A stretch of 21,255 nt of DNA from Campylobacterales bacterium (GCA_027056215.1 JALULO010000255.1:1-21255), one strand, 5' to 3'; positions 1 to 8,485 are shown, counted from the first letter of the stretch. Translations and numbers: made by a program. The notes: generated by a model from the sequence alone, not told the origin.

Positions 1-617
1 TTGATCTGTGTACGACCATCTTGGGGAACTCTTTTTTCTGAGATATCTAGATTTGAGATAACTTTGATACGACTGATCACAAGTGAAATGATATTTTTAT
101 CTAAATCAACATGTTTCACCATAACACCATCTATCCGAAATCTCACAACACCACGTTTTTCATGGGATTCTATATGGATATCTGAAGCACCTTTTTTGAC
201 AGCCTGATAAAACAAAGAGTTTACAAATTTGATAATAGGTGCAGACTCTTCACTGGTTAAGATATCACTGCTGTTCTTGAGAAACTCTGTTAAAGAGATG
301 TCTTCATCGAGTAGTTCACTCTCACTCTCTTCGTTGATTGTAGAAGAGAGTTCTTTATCTGTTTTGATCTCTAAAAAACGATGAAACAACCTGTCATACG
401 AGCTTTGGTCTACATATGCAAGTGGTAGTTGCAAACCCAGTTTTGAGAGAAGATTAAACCCATCACTGAGATGATCTGGATGCAAGATGATATAAGGTTC
501 TCCTTCAACTTTGGTGCAAAGTAGTGAGTTTTTCACACACAAATCATTGTCTACACCTTCAATCAACTCAGGGTAAAGGTCAAGGTCACTAAACTGCGCT
601 ATATTATTTAACTTCAT
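1..617 (-). CDS. gspE: Type II secretion ATPase GspE, N-terminal part (cut by left edge)
   Basis: Cytosolic hexameric ATPase that powers pseudopilus assembly in type II secretion. The minus-strand frame is open from the ATG at 617 to the window edge, giving about 205 residues. Residues 1-110 form the variable N-terminal domain that in this family docks on GspL. From about residue 145 it matches the conserved N2 domain of secretion ATPases: KKGASDIHIE, then VRFRIDGVM, then RIKVISNLDISEKR and PQDGRTQ. Walker A and the rest of the catalytic domain lie beyond the window. The gspD stop codon TAG, 8 nt upstream, overlaps an AGGAG ribosome binding site, so the gene is almost certainly translated as part of the gsp operon. 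A PilB/PilT-family ATPase is the alternative, but the secretin, GspC and GspG neighbours favour GspE. Confidence 0.93.
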   Translation of the reverse strand, partial: MKLNNIAQFSDLDLYPELIEGVDNDLCVKNSLLCTKVEGEPYIILHPDHLSDGFNLLSKLGLQLPLAYVDQSSYDRLFHRFLEIKTDKELSSTINEESESELLDEDISLTEFLKNSSDILTSEESAPIIKFVNSLFYQAVKKGASDIHIESHEKRGVVRFRIDGVMVKHVDLDKNIISLVISRIKVISNLDISEKRVPQDGRTQI

Positions 618-625
618 GATAACTC

Positions 626-2803
626 CTAATAACGCTCATCTAAGGTAGTAGGTGTCTTGGAAACTACATTTCCCTGTGCATCTTTTTGGATACGAAATGC
701 CCGACCATGTTCATCAATCAATATTTCAACACTATTATTGACTACAGGCTTGACAGCATGCACAACAGGTATGGTTGTTTGAACTGCTGCTATATCTCTC
801 TTCGTTAACTCTGGTGTTAATAACTCAGGATTCACTTTTATTTGTTTCCCCGTTTCCAGATTTTGCTCCAATTCATTTGCTAAATTTTTCTCAATCAGAT
901 CCAACCGCCCCAGTGCATATCTAAGTTTAGAGAGATCTTCACTTCGTTTTACGATATACGGGGTAATCATGATAATCAAAGAAACTTTATCATTTGTATT
1001 GGTCGTATGTTTAAAAAGCGTACCTAAAATCGGAATATCTCCTAAAAGAGGAATCTTTGTTACAGTTTTATTGGTTTTATCTTTAACCAAACCACCGATA
1101 ATCACGGTTTCACCATTTTTGACAACAGCGGTTGTCTCTACCTGACGTTTTGTGGTTGTTGGCAAACCAACTTGACCACCGATAACATCTTCTAAAATCG
1201 TTTTAACTTCAAGGGCTACTTTGTTATCTTCAGAAATCCTTGGTTTCACTTTAAGTGTCAACCCAATATCTTCACGAGAATAGTTTTGTCTTGTTAGCGA
1301 TGTCGCATCACTGCCTGTTGTAGCCTGTGTTAAAATCGACTCTGTTCTACCGGCATATAAAGAAGATTCTTTATTATTGATACAAAGGATTGAAGGTTCT
1401 GAGAGTATATTTGCTACGCCATTTTTATTAAAAAGTGAAATCGTTGTTCCAAGAGCGAGTGCTTTGGTAACATTTGGAATTTGAAAATTATTTCCAAGTA
1501 AACTAACAACTTTTCCCAATGCATCAGAACCATCTTCACTCCCGATAATACCACTAAATCCATACAATCCAGAAGTATTAGCAATACCACCTAAGATACC
1601 ATACTTTGCACCAAGTTGTGCTGCTTTGTTTTTACTTACTTCAACAATCTTCGCTTGAACATACACTTGTTGTCTTTCAACATCAAGAGCTTCTATCACA
1701 TAACGAATCTCTTTGATTTCTCTGTCTGTCGCATAAACAACAATAGCATTTAATTCTGTATCAACCGTTACAGTAGGCTTGTTTTTACCACTGATACTAG
1801 GTACAACGTTTCTAGATTGTGCATTCAATGATTGAGCAGATTTTGCATTTATTCTTTTTGGATTATTATGGGATAAAGTCTGAGCTATCGTTGTTCTGTT
1901 TGATTGATCTTCTACATGGCTTTTTGCAAAACTTTTATCAGAGAGTAGTTTATCAAGTGTTTTAACGATATCTGCGGCATCTGCATTTTTAACATAGATG
2001 ATTTCCATACGTTTATCAACTGTATCGTTTGATTTGTCCATCCTTCTGATTTTTGGAATCAATTTTGCAACATTTTTTCTAGCACCTACCAAAACGATAG
2101 AATTACTAGCATCATCAGCAAAGACACTTACTTTTTGTGTTTGTATTTTATTGTCAAACATAGCATTTGCCAATTTTTGTACTTTTGGCAACACCACTTT
2201 AGCATCGGCATTGTTTAAGGAAACAAAGTGTGCATTTGGTTTCACTGTTCCACTGTCAAGCTGACTGATAAGATTTTTGATTGTTTTGATATTGGACGGA
2301 TAATCGGTAACAACAATAGAATTGCTCTCATAGGAAAGGGTAATTTTTCCATATTTACTTAAAAGAAAATTAACTTGTCTTAAAATCGTTCGTACATTTA
2401 GATTTTTAACAGGGATTACAACAGTTTGAACTTCACCTATATTTGAATCTCCATACATAGGTGGAGCAGATTTAGGAGCATCTGAACTACGAATAACTTG
2501 CAAGAATCCATTTTGAGTATCTGAAATAGTATACCCTTTGGTAGAAAGTACTTTAATCAAAAGATCATATATTTTATCTTTTCGTACAGGTCTTACCGAA
2601 ACAAAATCAACTGTTCCTTGTACATTTTGCCCTATTAAAATATTTTTGCCTGTTATATGTGCTACCATCTTGATAAAATCTACAATTTTTAAATTTTTAA
2701 AATTTATCTTTACCGTATTTGGATCTTTTTTAGCGACACTTGCCATAGAGTACGAAGTTAAAAGTACCCCGGCTAGTGCACAACTTATCAAAATTTTCTT
2801 CAT
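626..2803 (-). CDS. gspD: Type II secretion secretin GspD
   Basis: Outer-membrane channel of the type II secretion system. The 725-residue product has a Sec signal peptide (hydrophobic to about residue 22, cleavage near SMASVA; no lipobox). Periplasmic ring domains follow: N0 at about 29-105 (VKINFKNLKIVDFIKMVAHI), then N1, N2 and N3 between about 125 and 375. The N3 region carries a Ser/Asn-rich insert at about 295-340. The secretin barrel spans about 378-618 and has the family signatures VYVQAKIVEVS (380-390) and VTKIPLLGDIPILGTLFKH (581-599). The last ~100 residues are a charged tail, possibly pilotin-binding. Length is typical of the family. The gene sits between gspC (8 nt) and gspE (8 nt). 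Confidence 0.95.
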   Translation of the reverse strand: MKKILISCALAGVLLTSYSMASVAKKDPNTVKINFKNLKIVDFIKMVAHITGKNILIGQNVQGTVDFVSVRPVRKDKIYDLLIKVLSTKGYTISDTQNGFLQVIRSSDAPKSAPPMYGDSNIGEVQTVVIPVKNLNVRTILRQVNFLLSKYGKITLSYESNSIVVTDYPSNIKTIKNLISQLDSGTVKPNAHFVSLNNADAKVVLPKVQKLANAMFDNKIQTQKVSVFADDASNSIVLVGARKNVAKLIPKIRRMDKSNDTVDKRMEIIYVKNADAADIVKTLDKLLSDKSFAKSHVEDQSNRTTIAQTLSHNNPKRINAKSAQSLNAQSRNVVPSISGKNKPTVTVDTELNAIVVYATDREIKEIRYVIEALDVERQQVYVQAKIVEVSKNKAAQLGAKYGILGGIANTSGLYGFSGIIGSEDGSDALGKVVSLLGNNFQIPNVTKALALGTTISLFNKNGVANILSEPSILCINNKESSLYAGRTESILTQATTGSDATSLTRQNYSREDIGLTLKVKPRISEDNKVALEVKTILEDVIGGQVGLPTTTKRQVETTAVVKNGETVIIGGLVKDKTNKTVTKIPLLGDIPILGTLFKHTTNTNDKVSLIIMITPYIVKRSEDLSKLRYALGRLDLIEKNLANELEQNLETGKQIKVNPELLTPELTKRDIAAVQTTIPVVHAVKPVVNNSVEILIDEHGRAFRIQKDAQGNVVSKTPTTLDERY

Positions 2804-2811
2804 TATTACCC

Positions 2812-3639
2812 CTAATTTATATTAAACTCTATATCTACCATTTCTTGACCACGCTGAACACTTAATCCTAATCCATCGAGATTACTTATATTATTATAAT
2901 ACTTCATGACATCCGAGAGAGAATGGATTTCATTACCATCAATAGATTTGATTACATCTCCGCTTTTTAATCCTGATTTATCAAAGAAAGAACCTCTTTG
3001 CACATAGTTAACCCGGAAACCATCAATACGTCCATTTTTACGTATTTCCTGAATACGAATATTTTGCCAGATTTTATTTGGATTTTTAACATAAGATGCA
3101 ACCTCATCTCTACTAACTGAGACAGGCTCAAACGGCTCAGCTATATCATGTGAAACACTTTTTGCTTTAGGCGCAATATCTTGTTGTGTCGAGGTAGATA
3201 CTTTTTGGTCATCATCATCAATCACAAGATCATAATTTGTACCTGCTTTTTCAAAAACAGCACGGTTATCATAAATCTCTTTAAGCATATACCCCATGTA
3301 TCTATCACCTTTATACAAGAAGGTAGTACCAAGTTGATCTTCAACTACGATAAAACTATTGAGATCATCCAGATATGTCCCTTTTAATTTTATATCTTTG
3401 ATTCTGTTTGTTGCTTGAATTTCTTCAACATGAGAGGAGATAACACCACTTTGCAAAATCTTATTGGAAAAATTAAGACTATAATGATATCCCAAATTTC
3501 TACTTTTTCCTGCTTGAATATCATCTTTTGCCAAAAAGAAACCACCAATACTATAAAATAATTTCACCAAAGCGAATGGAAGCAATACGTACACAATAAA
3601 TCTTTTGAAAAAGAGATTAGATGTTTGATTCATAGACAT
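2812..3639 (-). CDS. gspC: Type II secretion inner-membrane protein GspC with PDZ domain
   Basis: Bitopic inner-membrane protein that in this family links the inner-membrane platform to the secretin N0 ring and may recognise substrates. The 275-residue protein has a short cytosolic start, one membrane segment at about 13-33, a homology region (HR) at about 55-140, an acidic/Ser linker (DDDDQ at 141-145), and a C-terminal PDZ domain at about 190-275 (GRIDGFRVNYVQRG, SGLKSGDVIKSIDG). The AGAGGAAGG ribosome binding site is 6 nt or less from the ATG at 3639 but well spaced for the second ATG at 3633, so the start may be Met3. The start overlaps the end of the upstream gspN by 23 nt. Confidence 0.9.
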   Translation of the reverse strand: MSMNQTSNLFFKRFIVYVLLPFALVKLFYSIGGFFLAKDDIQAGKSRNLGYHYSLNFSNKILQSGVISSHVEEIQATNRIKDIKLKGTYLDDLNSFIVVEDQLGTTFLYKGDRYMGYMLKEIYDNRAVFEKAGTNYDLVIDDDDQKVSTSTQQDIAPKAKSVSHDIAEPFEPVSVSRDEVASYVKNPNKIWQNIRIQEIRKNGRIDGFRVNYVQRGSFFDKSGLKSGDVIKSIDGNEIHSLSDVMKYYNNISNLDGLGLSVQRGQEMVDIEFNIN

Positions 3640-4132
3640 ATCCTTCCTCTTTCTTACGGAATAATTCTCTAAAAGCTTGTGAAGTTTTAAAATGCTTACT
3701 CGGCTTACTAATCAATTTTAATTTTCCAGCTTTTATATCAAAAGTACCGTCTATCTTTCCAAAATTTCCACTTGCCTTAATCGTCGCGACAAATGGATGC
3801 AAAATATTGAGGACAACAAGAACTTCGTCAGCTTTGAAATCAAACATTTTCTTAACATCTTTACCAGAATAGATATCTACTGCTTTTATTTGATTGTAAA
3901 ACAACCATGGCTTTATCTCTAAAGAACTGATATGTGCACTATTGATACCATCATAAAAGAGATCTGCATCCGTCACCTTTAAGTCAAACCAACGATCTTG
4001 TACATTTTTTTGCATGATAGAAATCTTTTCTTTGACCGCAAACTGTTTGAGTGTATAATAAAGGTTTACTTTAGGCATCAAAAATACAATAGCTAAATAT
4101 GAAGAGAACAATATCAAAACTATTTTTTTCAT
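3617..4132 (-). CDS. gspN: GspN-like type II secretion component
   Basis: Small inner-membrane protein (171 aa) with one N-terminal membrane segment at about 4-19. The periplasmic part is rich in beta strands, including KVTDADLFYDGINSAHISSL and IKASGNFGKIDGTFDIKAGK, as in the GspN/AsmA-like fold. The role of GspN in secretion is poorly defined and many systems lack it. The assignment rests on this pattern plus position between gspM and gspC. It overlaps gspM by 4 nt (ATGA) and gspC by 23 nt, so translation is probably coupled. At 171 residues it is shorter than the usual ~250, so it may be a compact lineage variant. Confidence 0.7.
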   Translation of the reverse strand: MKKIVLILFSSYLAIVFLMPKVNLYYTLKQFAVKEKISIMQKNVQDRWFDLKVTDADLFYDGINSAHISSLEIKPWLFYNQIKAVDIYSGKDVKKMFDFKADEVLVVLNILHPFVATIKASGNFGKIDGTFDIKAGKLKLISKPSKHFKTSQAFRELFRKKEEGYVYESNI

Positions 4133-4524
4133 TTTTGTATCTCCAATCGAACTTTTGCATTTTTGGCATCAACTCTATTGACTTCCAATTTTTTAACTTT
4201 TAATCCAGAATTTTCAATCTTTCTTAAAATAGCATTGAGCACATTATTTGGTAAATTTTCAAATACTAGGATATGGACTTTTGATTTATCATAGTCTTTA
4301 CTCGGCTTCGCTAATTTTTCTAAAGTAGAAATCAATCTCCTTGTAGCACTTTTATCTTTAAAACGTTTTTTCAATGCACCTATTTCTCGGGCTTCTTGCT
4401 TAAAGGTCACCAACTGTTCTTTCTTTTCTATATAGGTATGATACGCATTATTTTTCATGTTATATACCATCAACAAAAGTAAAACAGATACAATAATAAA
4501 TATAAATGTATTTTTTTGTGTCAT
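4129..4524 (-). CDS. gspM: GspM-like inner-membrane platform protein
   Basis: Bitopic inner-membrane protein (131 aa) with a very short cytosolic N-terminus, a membrane segment at about 7-22, a charged helical stretch at about 32-72, and a small C-terminal alpha/beta domain (VHILVFENLPNNVLNAI, then LKVKKLEVNRVD). This fits the ferredoxin-like periplasmic domain of GspM, which in the family partners GspL. Sequence conservation in GspM is low, so the call leans on topology and on its place between gspL and gspN. It shares 4-nt overlaps with both neighbours. Confidence 0.72.
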   Translation of the reverse strand: MTQKNTFIFIIVSVLLLLMVYNMKNNAYHTYIEKKEQLVTFKQEAREIGALKKRFKDKSATRRLISTLEKLAKPSKDYDKSKVHILVFENLPNNVLNAILRKIENSGLKVKKLEVNRVDAKNAKVRLEIQK

Positions 4525-5456
4525 GCGGCAAGCCTTAGTGTCAGAATATCATCTTTAAAATCACTCTTTTGAATTTTAAACATTTTTGATAATGTATCTT
4601 TTATCATCATTTCCCGTTTTGGTGCATTGACTTTGATACGTATAACTGCGTCCTTATCACCTAGAACAATTGTTTCAATAAACTCATCTTTTTGTAAAGG
4701 TAGTCTTGAAAAAGCATAAAGTTTTTCACGTAAATTTTTTTGTTTGGAAAATGTTTTTTCAAGCGATGTCTTGATACTTTTTAACTGAATAGACGTTCTC
4801 GGCAAATCATATTTGTGTATTAGTGTCATTTTCATATCTTCTGCAACACTTGTCTCTTTTTTGTAATCAATGTATTCCAAAACGAAGGAACTAAAGATAA
4901 ATAATACACTTGCAGCCAAAAGAATAAAAGTTCGTTTTTCTATCACTTCATGATCCAAAGAGCCTAGTTTCACTTTCATTTTAGAAAGAGTTTTATCTTT
5001 TAGCAACTCTTCTATTGTTAATTTTGGCTCTGTACAATTACGTGGAACTTGCATCAAAAGACCGTCTATATTGACTAAAGAACTTTGCGTATCGATTGTA
5101 CAACAAGCATCAAGTTGAGGAAATTCATACTGCGCAAAATAAATAGCATGTACTTTAGATTCATCTGTAAAATAACGTTTAAGGATACCGGCGATCTCTT
5201 CTTTATCATAAGCTATAATGATAAATTTATCATCTTCTTTACTTATGGTGTACGAATAATCCCCTTTAGGAAGCGTACTTTCATACACAGATTCAGCAAG
5301 CTTTTTAGCATCACCAATACTCTTAACAGGTAACGAGACTTTTTTAACCCAATAAAACTGCGGTGCAAGTATGACATCAAACGAACCCTTTGTTTGGGGC
5401 ATACTATTTTGATTTAAAAATATGATCTGGGTATTATTCGAAAATAGGTTTTTCAA
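4521..5456 (-). CDS. gspL: GspL-like inner-membrane platform protein
   Basis: In type II systems GspL recruits the GspE ATPase to the membrane. This 311-residue protein has a cytosolic N-terminal region of about 170 residues, where the family has an actin-like domain. One membrane segment lies at about 176-194 (FILLAASVLFIFSSFVLEYI). A periplasmic coiled-coil-like stretch (about 200-248) and a C-terminal ferredoxin-like domain (about 255-311) follow. It is shorter than classical GspL (~400 aa) because the cytosolic part is reduced. The start overlaps the end of gspK by 23 nt and the end overlaps gspM by 4 nt. Confidence 0.75.
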   Translation of the reverse strand: MKNLFSNNTQIIFLNQNSMPQTKGSFDVILAPQFYWVKKVSLPVKSIGDAKKLAESVYESTLPKGDYSYTISKEDDKFIIIAYDKEEIAGILKRYFTDESKVHAIYFAQYEFPQLDACCTIDTQSSLVNIDGLLMQVPRNCTEPKLTIEELLKDKTLSKMKVKLGSLDHEVIEKRTFILLAASVLFIFSSFVLEYIDYKKETSVAEDMKMTLIHKYDLPRTSIQLKSIKTSLEKTFSKQKNLREKLYAFSRLPLQKDEFIETIVLGDKDAVIRIKVNAPKREMMIKDTLSKMFKIQKSDFKDDILTLRLAA

Positions 5457-6399
5457 TACTATCTATCCTCTTGTTTTTGATATCATAATCAAATACCAGT
5501 GATCTGTCCACGGTATCTGTATTCAGGATTAAGTTACATTTTATCAGATACTTACTTTTCGTATCATTTGAATCAAATTGTTTTATCCTAAAAAGTTTTT
5601 TTATCTCTTGCAATTCAGGATCATTTTGGCTAAACAATGTACAATAATCTGTACTCTCACTAGTATCACTTACCATAGCACTCGCAGGCAAAAGTAATTT
5701 CATAGCATTATCAACATCTAACGCCTTACAATCAATCATCTGTCTACTTTGATTAGTATCACCAAAATAAAAATAATCTTCAAATTTTTCCTGACTTATT
5801 CGTAAGATATTTTTATCAGATGTCAGACTATAATAACGATCAAAAATCTTTTTAAGATGATTATAATTATAAATCTTTCCCTGAGCAAAATCTATATCTT
5901 CAGAAGCAATCTCTGTCATATTACCCAATTCTATATCATCTTTATCAACTGTATCCAGCATCAACTGTTCAAGTAAAATCTTATCCCGAAGATCGTAACT
6001 TTCAAAAAAGCGATTTAACGGTCTACATAATAGATCCGTCGTTTCATTTAGATCACAATTTCCCTCACTTGGAAGTAACGAAAACAAAAGTGCATTGAGA
6101 TTGATTTTTGACATTTTAGAATCAACAAGAAGTCCAACTTCTAAACCTGTTTTTGACTCTTTTAAGGGTGGAATACTCATCGATAAAAACATCTCCAATG
6201 CATCGGAATTATTGATATCTTTAGTGTTTGTTTTTATGATTTTTGTAAAATCTTTAAAGATCAAAGAAAACTGATTTTGAGCATCTATACCGGCAACAAC
6301 ATTAAAACTTTTTTGTGAAATACTAAGTGTGTATATCACCAGTGCTGTTATAATCGATATAAACCCAAGAGTCATCATTAATACAATTGCTTTTTTCAT
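5434..6399 (-). CDS. gspK: GspK-like minor pseudopilin
   Basis: Large minor pseudopilin expected at the tip of the type II pseudopilus. From the ATG at 6399 the protein has 321 residues and begins MKKAIVLMMTLGF followed by a hydrophobic helix to about residue 26, a type IV prepilin-like N-terminus. There is no Glu at the fifth position after Gly-Phe, which is the norm for GspK and unlike other pseudopilins. The long polar body with few cysteines fits the GspK globular insert. An in-frame GTG at 6420 would add seven residues, but it lies right at a likely -10 element (AATATTATAGT on the minus strand), so the ATG is preferred. First gene of the minus-strand gsp operon. Confidence 0.78.
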   Translation of the reverse strand: MKKAIVLMMTLGFISIITALVIYTLSISQKSFNVVAGIDAQNQFSLIFKDFTKIIKTNTKDINNSDALEMFLSMSIPPLKESKTGLEVGLLVDSKMSKINLNALLFSLLPSEGNCDLNETTDLLCRPLNRFFESYDLRDKILLEQLMLDTVDKDDIELGNMTEIASEDIDFAQGKIYNYNHLKKIFDRYYSLTSDKNILRISQEKFEDYFYFGDTNQSRQMIDCKALDVDNAMKLLLPASAMVSDTSESTDYCTLFSQNDPELQEIKKLFRIKQFDSNDTKSKYLIKCNLILNTDTVDRSLVFDYDIKNKRIDSIEKPIFE

Positions 6400-6430
6400 A
6401 AATTCTAAAGCTACTTTCACTATAATATTG

Positions 6431-6450
6431 ATCTTATTTTATAATAAGAT
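6431..6450. promoter_or_regulatory. 8-bp perfect inverted repeat between gspK and gspG
   Basis: ATCTTATT (6431-6438) and AATAAGAT (6443-6450) are perfect reverse complements separated by TTAT. The repeat sits in the 106-bp divergent region, about 30 bp from the gspK start and 56 bp from the gspG start. It could be an operator controlling both transcripts. It is seen in sequence; the function is inferred. Confidence 0.4.
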
Positions 6451-6478
6451 TCTTAAATTAAACTATTTAAATCAAGTT

Positions 6479-6484
6479 TATAAT
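6479..6484 (+). promoter_or_regulatory. Likely -10 element for gspG
   Basis: A perfect TATAAT lies 22 bp upstream of the gspG ATG, followed by AAAGGAACT as ribosome binding site (6491-6499). No good -35 hexamer is present 17 bp upstream, which is common in Campylobacterota. The leader would be about 15 nt. Confidence 0.4.
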
Positions 6485-6505
6485 TTCAATAAAGGAACTA
6501 AACAC

Positions 6506-6922
6506 ATGAAAAAAGCTTTCTCTCTTATCGAGATCATGATAGTTATCATCATTTTGGGTCTGTTAGCAGGTCTTGTCTTACCTAATTTACTTGGACAAAG
6601 TGAACAGGCAAAAAAGAAGATTGTATGTATTCAAATGCATAGTATTAATGATGCACTCAAAAACTTCAAACTTCAAAATGGTACATATCCAAGTACAGAA
6701 GAAGGGATCAAAGCATTGATAACAAATCCGGATCCAGATAAATACAAAAGTTATCCTGATGGTGGATTTTTAGATGGAAAAGTACCTGTTGATCCTTGGA
6801 AAAATCCTTATATCTTTGTTAACAATGACGGTGATATTGACATGGTTTCACTTGGTGCTGATGGCAAAGAAGGTGGAAGCAAAGAAAACGCTGATATTAC
6901 ATTTACTTCATGTAAAAAATAA
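6506..6922 (+). CDS. gspG: Major pseudopilin GspG
   Basis: Main subunit of the type II secretion pseudopilus, 138 residues, close to the usual length. The start at 6506 is chosen because it is preceded by AAAGGAACT and gives a compact prepilin leader: MKKA then FSLIEIMIVIIILGLLAG, with Glu5 of the mature protein present. The residue before the cleavage site is Ala rather than Gly, as is common in Campylobacterota prepilins. The C-terminal half has the GspG signature of Asp/Gly calcium-site residues (PVDPWKNPY, then SLGADGKEGGSKENADI). The frame is open upstream to 6329, but that extension lacks a start signal. It is divergent from gspK rather than within the operon. Confidence 0.95.
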   Translation: MKKAFSLIEIMIVIIILGLLAGLVLPNLLGQSEQAKKKIVCIQMHSINDALKNFKLQNGTYPSTEEGIKALITNPDPDKYKSYPDGGFLDGKVPVDPWKNPYIFVNNDGDIDMVSLGADGKEGGSKENADITFTSCKK

Positions 6923-6924
6923 CT

Positions 6925-6960
6925 ATAACCAGACCTTTAGTCTGGTTATCTTTTTATCTT
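6925..6960. terminator. Rho-independent terminator of gspG, probably bidirectional
   Basis: ATAACCAGAC (6925-6934) and GTCTGGTTAT (6940-6949) form a perfect 10-bp stem with a 5-nt loop. CTTTTTATCTT follows on the plus strand and a weaker T-rich tail lies on the minus strand. The right arm contains the stop codon of the convergent gene ending at 6946. Confidence 0.85.
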
Positions 6961-7917
6961 ATATTCCAAACTTGGATCTTGGGTATAAATAAACAAATAA
7001 TTAAACTGCAATGATCCAATCAATTCTAAAATCTCTTCATCACTTCGATAATATGTAGGATACTTTACACCCTCCACTTTTGTCTTTGGTGGAACCATAA
7101 TCACAGTCTTTGCCATCCAATTTCCGACATCGCTTGCATACTCTTTTGCTTCAAGTATATCTTCAAGATTATCACTCAAAATAACCACTTTATCATTTTT
7201 CATCACTTCTTGAATAGAAGGCTCCCCTTCCATAAAAATGGGATTAAAATGTTTGGTATATCTCATTTTATCCAAGCTATATGGCAATTCATATTCATCA
7301 CATAAAGCTACCGCTCGTCTAAGTATATCAATATGCAGTGGCGTAATTTTTTGATACTGATAGATATATTTATGTATTTTAAATGTTGTACGAAATAGCG
7401 AATCTGCACTAACAATATGCCCAGATGCTTTTTTTTCAAAGAAAGATTGTTTAGGACGAATAGCCTTCAGCATATCTGCATCACATCCAACAAATAATCT
7501 TTTTTTAGTTTCAAGTATCATTTCGAATGCTTTTTTCCAATCATTTGGTAAAAATGCAATATTACTTTTTTGTTGTAAAATCATCTTAAAAAAGCTCATT
7601 TCTTTTAAAGTCAGCAATGCAAATGAGGCATCTTCATCTGTTATGACAGTACCGGCTAATAAAAAAGCAGCACGTTTTATATCTTCTACTTTGATCAATG
7701 TAATCGCATGTAAATGCTCAACAATACGTTCGTCACTAAAAACAAGCACACCCGACTCTTGATTTAGTGCTTTTACGACATCTTCTTTACTTTGTACAAA
7801 ACACAAATCTCCTTCTTCTACCCACTCTGCATATACTGTTGCACGAAAAACTTCTTTACAATTACCTTGATGATAAAGTATTCCCTGTACTATTTTTGTA
7901 ATATTTTCTACTGTCAT
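6946..7917 (-). CDS. Conserved-looking cytosolic protein of unknown function
   Basis: A 323-residue protein that I do not recognise. There is no signal peptide and no membrane segment. The N-terminal ~90 residues alternate strands and helices (GDLCFVQSKEDVVKAL, SGVLVFSDERIVEHL) in a way faintly like the nucleotide-sugar-binding domain of Mur ligases, but no P-loop is present, so no ligase activity is proposed. A middle region (VGCDADMLKAIRPKQSFFEK, 143-162) and a C-terminal region (VVILSDNLEDILEAKEYA, then KTVIMVPP) look like further alpha/beta segments. It is monocistronic: it converges with gspG, whose terminator contains its stop codon, and diverges from the cytochrome gene at 8038. The ribosome binding site is weak (GCGGAT). 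Confidence 0.7.
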   Translation of the reverse strand: MTVENITKIVQGILYHQGNCKEVFRATVYAEWVEEGDLCFVQSKEDVVKALNQESGVLVFSDERIVEHLHAITLIKVEDIKRAAFLLAGTVITDEDASFALLTLKEMSFFKMILQQKSNIAFLPNDWKKAFEMILETKKRLFVGCDADMLKAIRPKQSFFEKKASGHIVSADSLFRTTFKIHKYIYQYQKITPLHIDILRRAVALCDEYELPYSLDKMRYTKHFNPIFMEGEPSIQEVMKNDKVVILSDNLEDILEAKEYASDVGNWMAKTVIMVPPKTKVEGVKYPTYYRSDEEILELIGSLQFNYLFIYTQDPSLEYKIKR

Positions 7918-8037
7918 ATGTTATCCGCTATTTTTTATTCAATCATAGCAGAATTATGATTTAAAAAGTACGTTAAATAAGGAAAAATTATATTTCAATA
8001 TGTTATTATGTTCTAATAAACAAATAAAGGAGTACTT

Positions 8038-8448
8038 ATGAAAAAATCAACTAAACGTTTACTTTCACTTGTATTATTCAGCACATTGATTAGTACAAAT
8101 ATTTATGCATATTCTGATGAAGATCGTATTAAAGATATGCAAGCGATGGAAAAAGCTGCACAACAAATGCAAAAGGGGTTTTTGTACAATAACCTCAAAG
8201 ATATTCAAGAGGGTGCAGCATTGCTAAAAGTTCATACAAAGAAAATAGAACCACCGGTTAAAGGTGAAGATGAGTTCAAAAAAAGCTATGCCTATCAAAC
8301 AACAAAAAGAGAATCTAAAAAGATCGTAGGTTACGCGGATGAATCTGTAAAATACTTCCAAGAACATCGATCTAAACAAGCCATGAACAGTTTTACAAAA
8401 CTCTTAAAACAATGTATGACATGTCACGCAAGAATCAGAAAGTGGTAA
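8038..8448 (+). CDS. Periplasmic class II-like c-type cytochrome (paralogue 1)
   Basis: A 136-residue exported monohaem cytochrome c. A Sec signal peptide covers about 1-24 (LLSLVLFSTLISTNIYA). The mature part is helical, with a single haem-binding CMTCH at 126-130, six residues from the C-terminus (ending ARIRKW). A C-terminal CxxCH on a helical protein of about 110 residues is the layout of cytochrome c'/c556 (class II). Met34, Met37 or Met44 in the first helix (EDRIKDMQAM) could supply the sixth ligand; this is inferred. Electron-transfer partners are unknown. AAAGGAG precedes the start. A close paralogue lies at 14532-14948, with shared EDRIxDMQ, GFxYNNL, IEPP and the CMxCHxRxRKW tail. 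Confidence 0.85.
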   Translation: MKKSTKRLLSLVLFSTLISTNIYAYSDEDRIKDMQAMEKAAQQMQKGFLYNNLKDIQEGAALLKVHTKKIEPPVKGEDEFKKSYAYQTTKRESKKIVGYADESVKYFQEHRSKQAMNSFTKLLKQCMTCHARIRKW

Positions 8449-8450
8449 TA

Positions 8451-8481
8451 TATGCAAAAGAGGTCTTTCCTCTTTTGCATA
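8451..8481. terminator. Bidirectional hairpin between cytochrome and FadL-like genes
   Basis: TATGCAAAAGAGG (8451-8463) pairs perfectly with CCTCTTTTGCATA (8469-8481) around a TCTTT loop, between two convergent stop codons (8448 and 8486). The following U-run is poor on both strands, so termination efficiency is uncertain, but the position suits a shared terminator. Confidence 0.65.
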
Positions 8482-8485
8482 ATAT

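Noticed and set aside
6329..6505. Upstream extension of gspG by 59 residues
   Set aside because: It would run through the divergent promoter region and bury the prepilin leader; the ATG at 6506 has a ribosome binding site and the correct leader length.
6946..7917. MurF/MurE peptidoglycan ligase
   Set aside because: No ATP-binding GTNGKT-type loop or central domain motifs are visible; only a vague N-terminal similarity.
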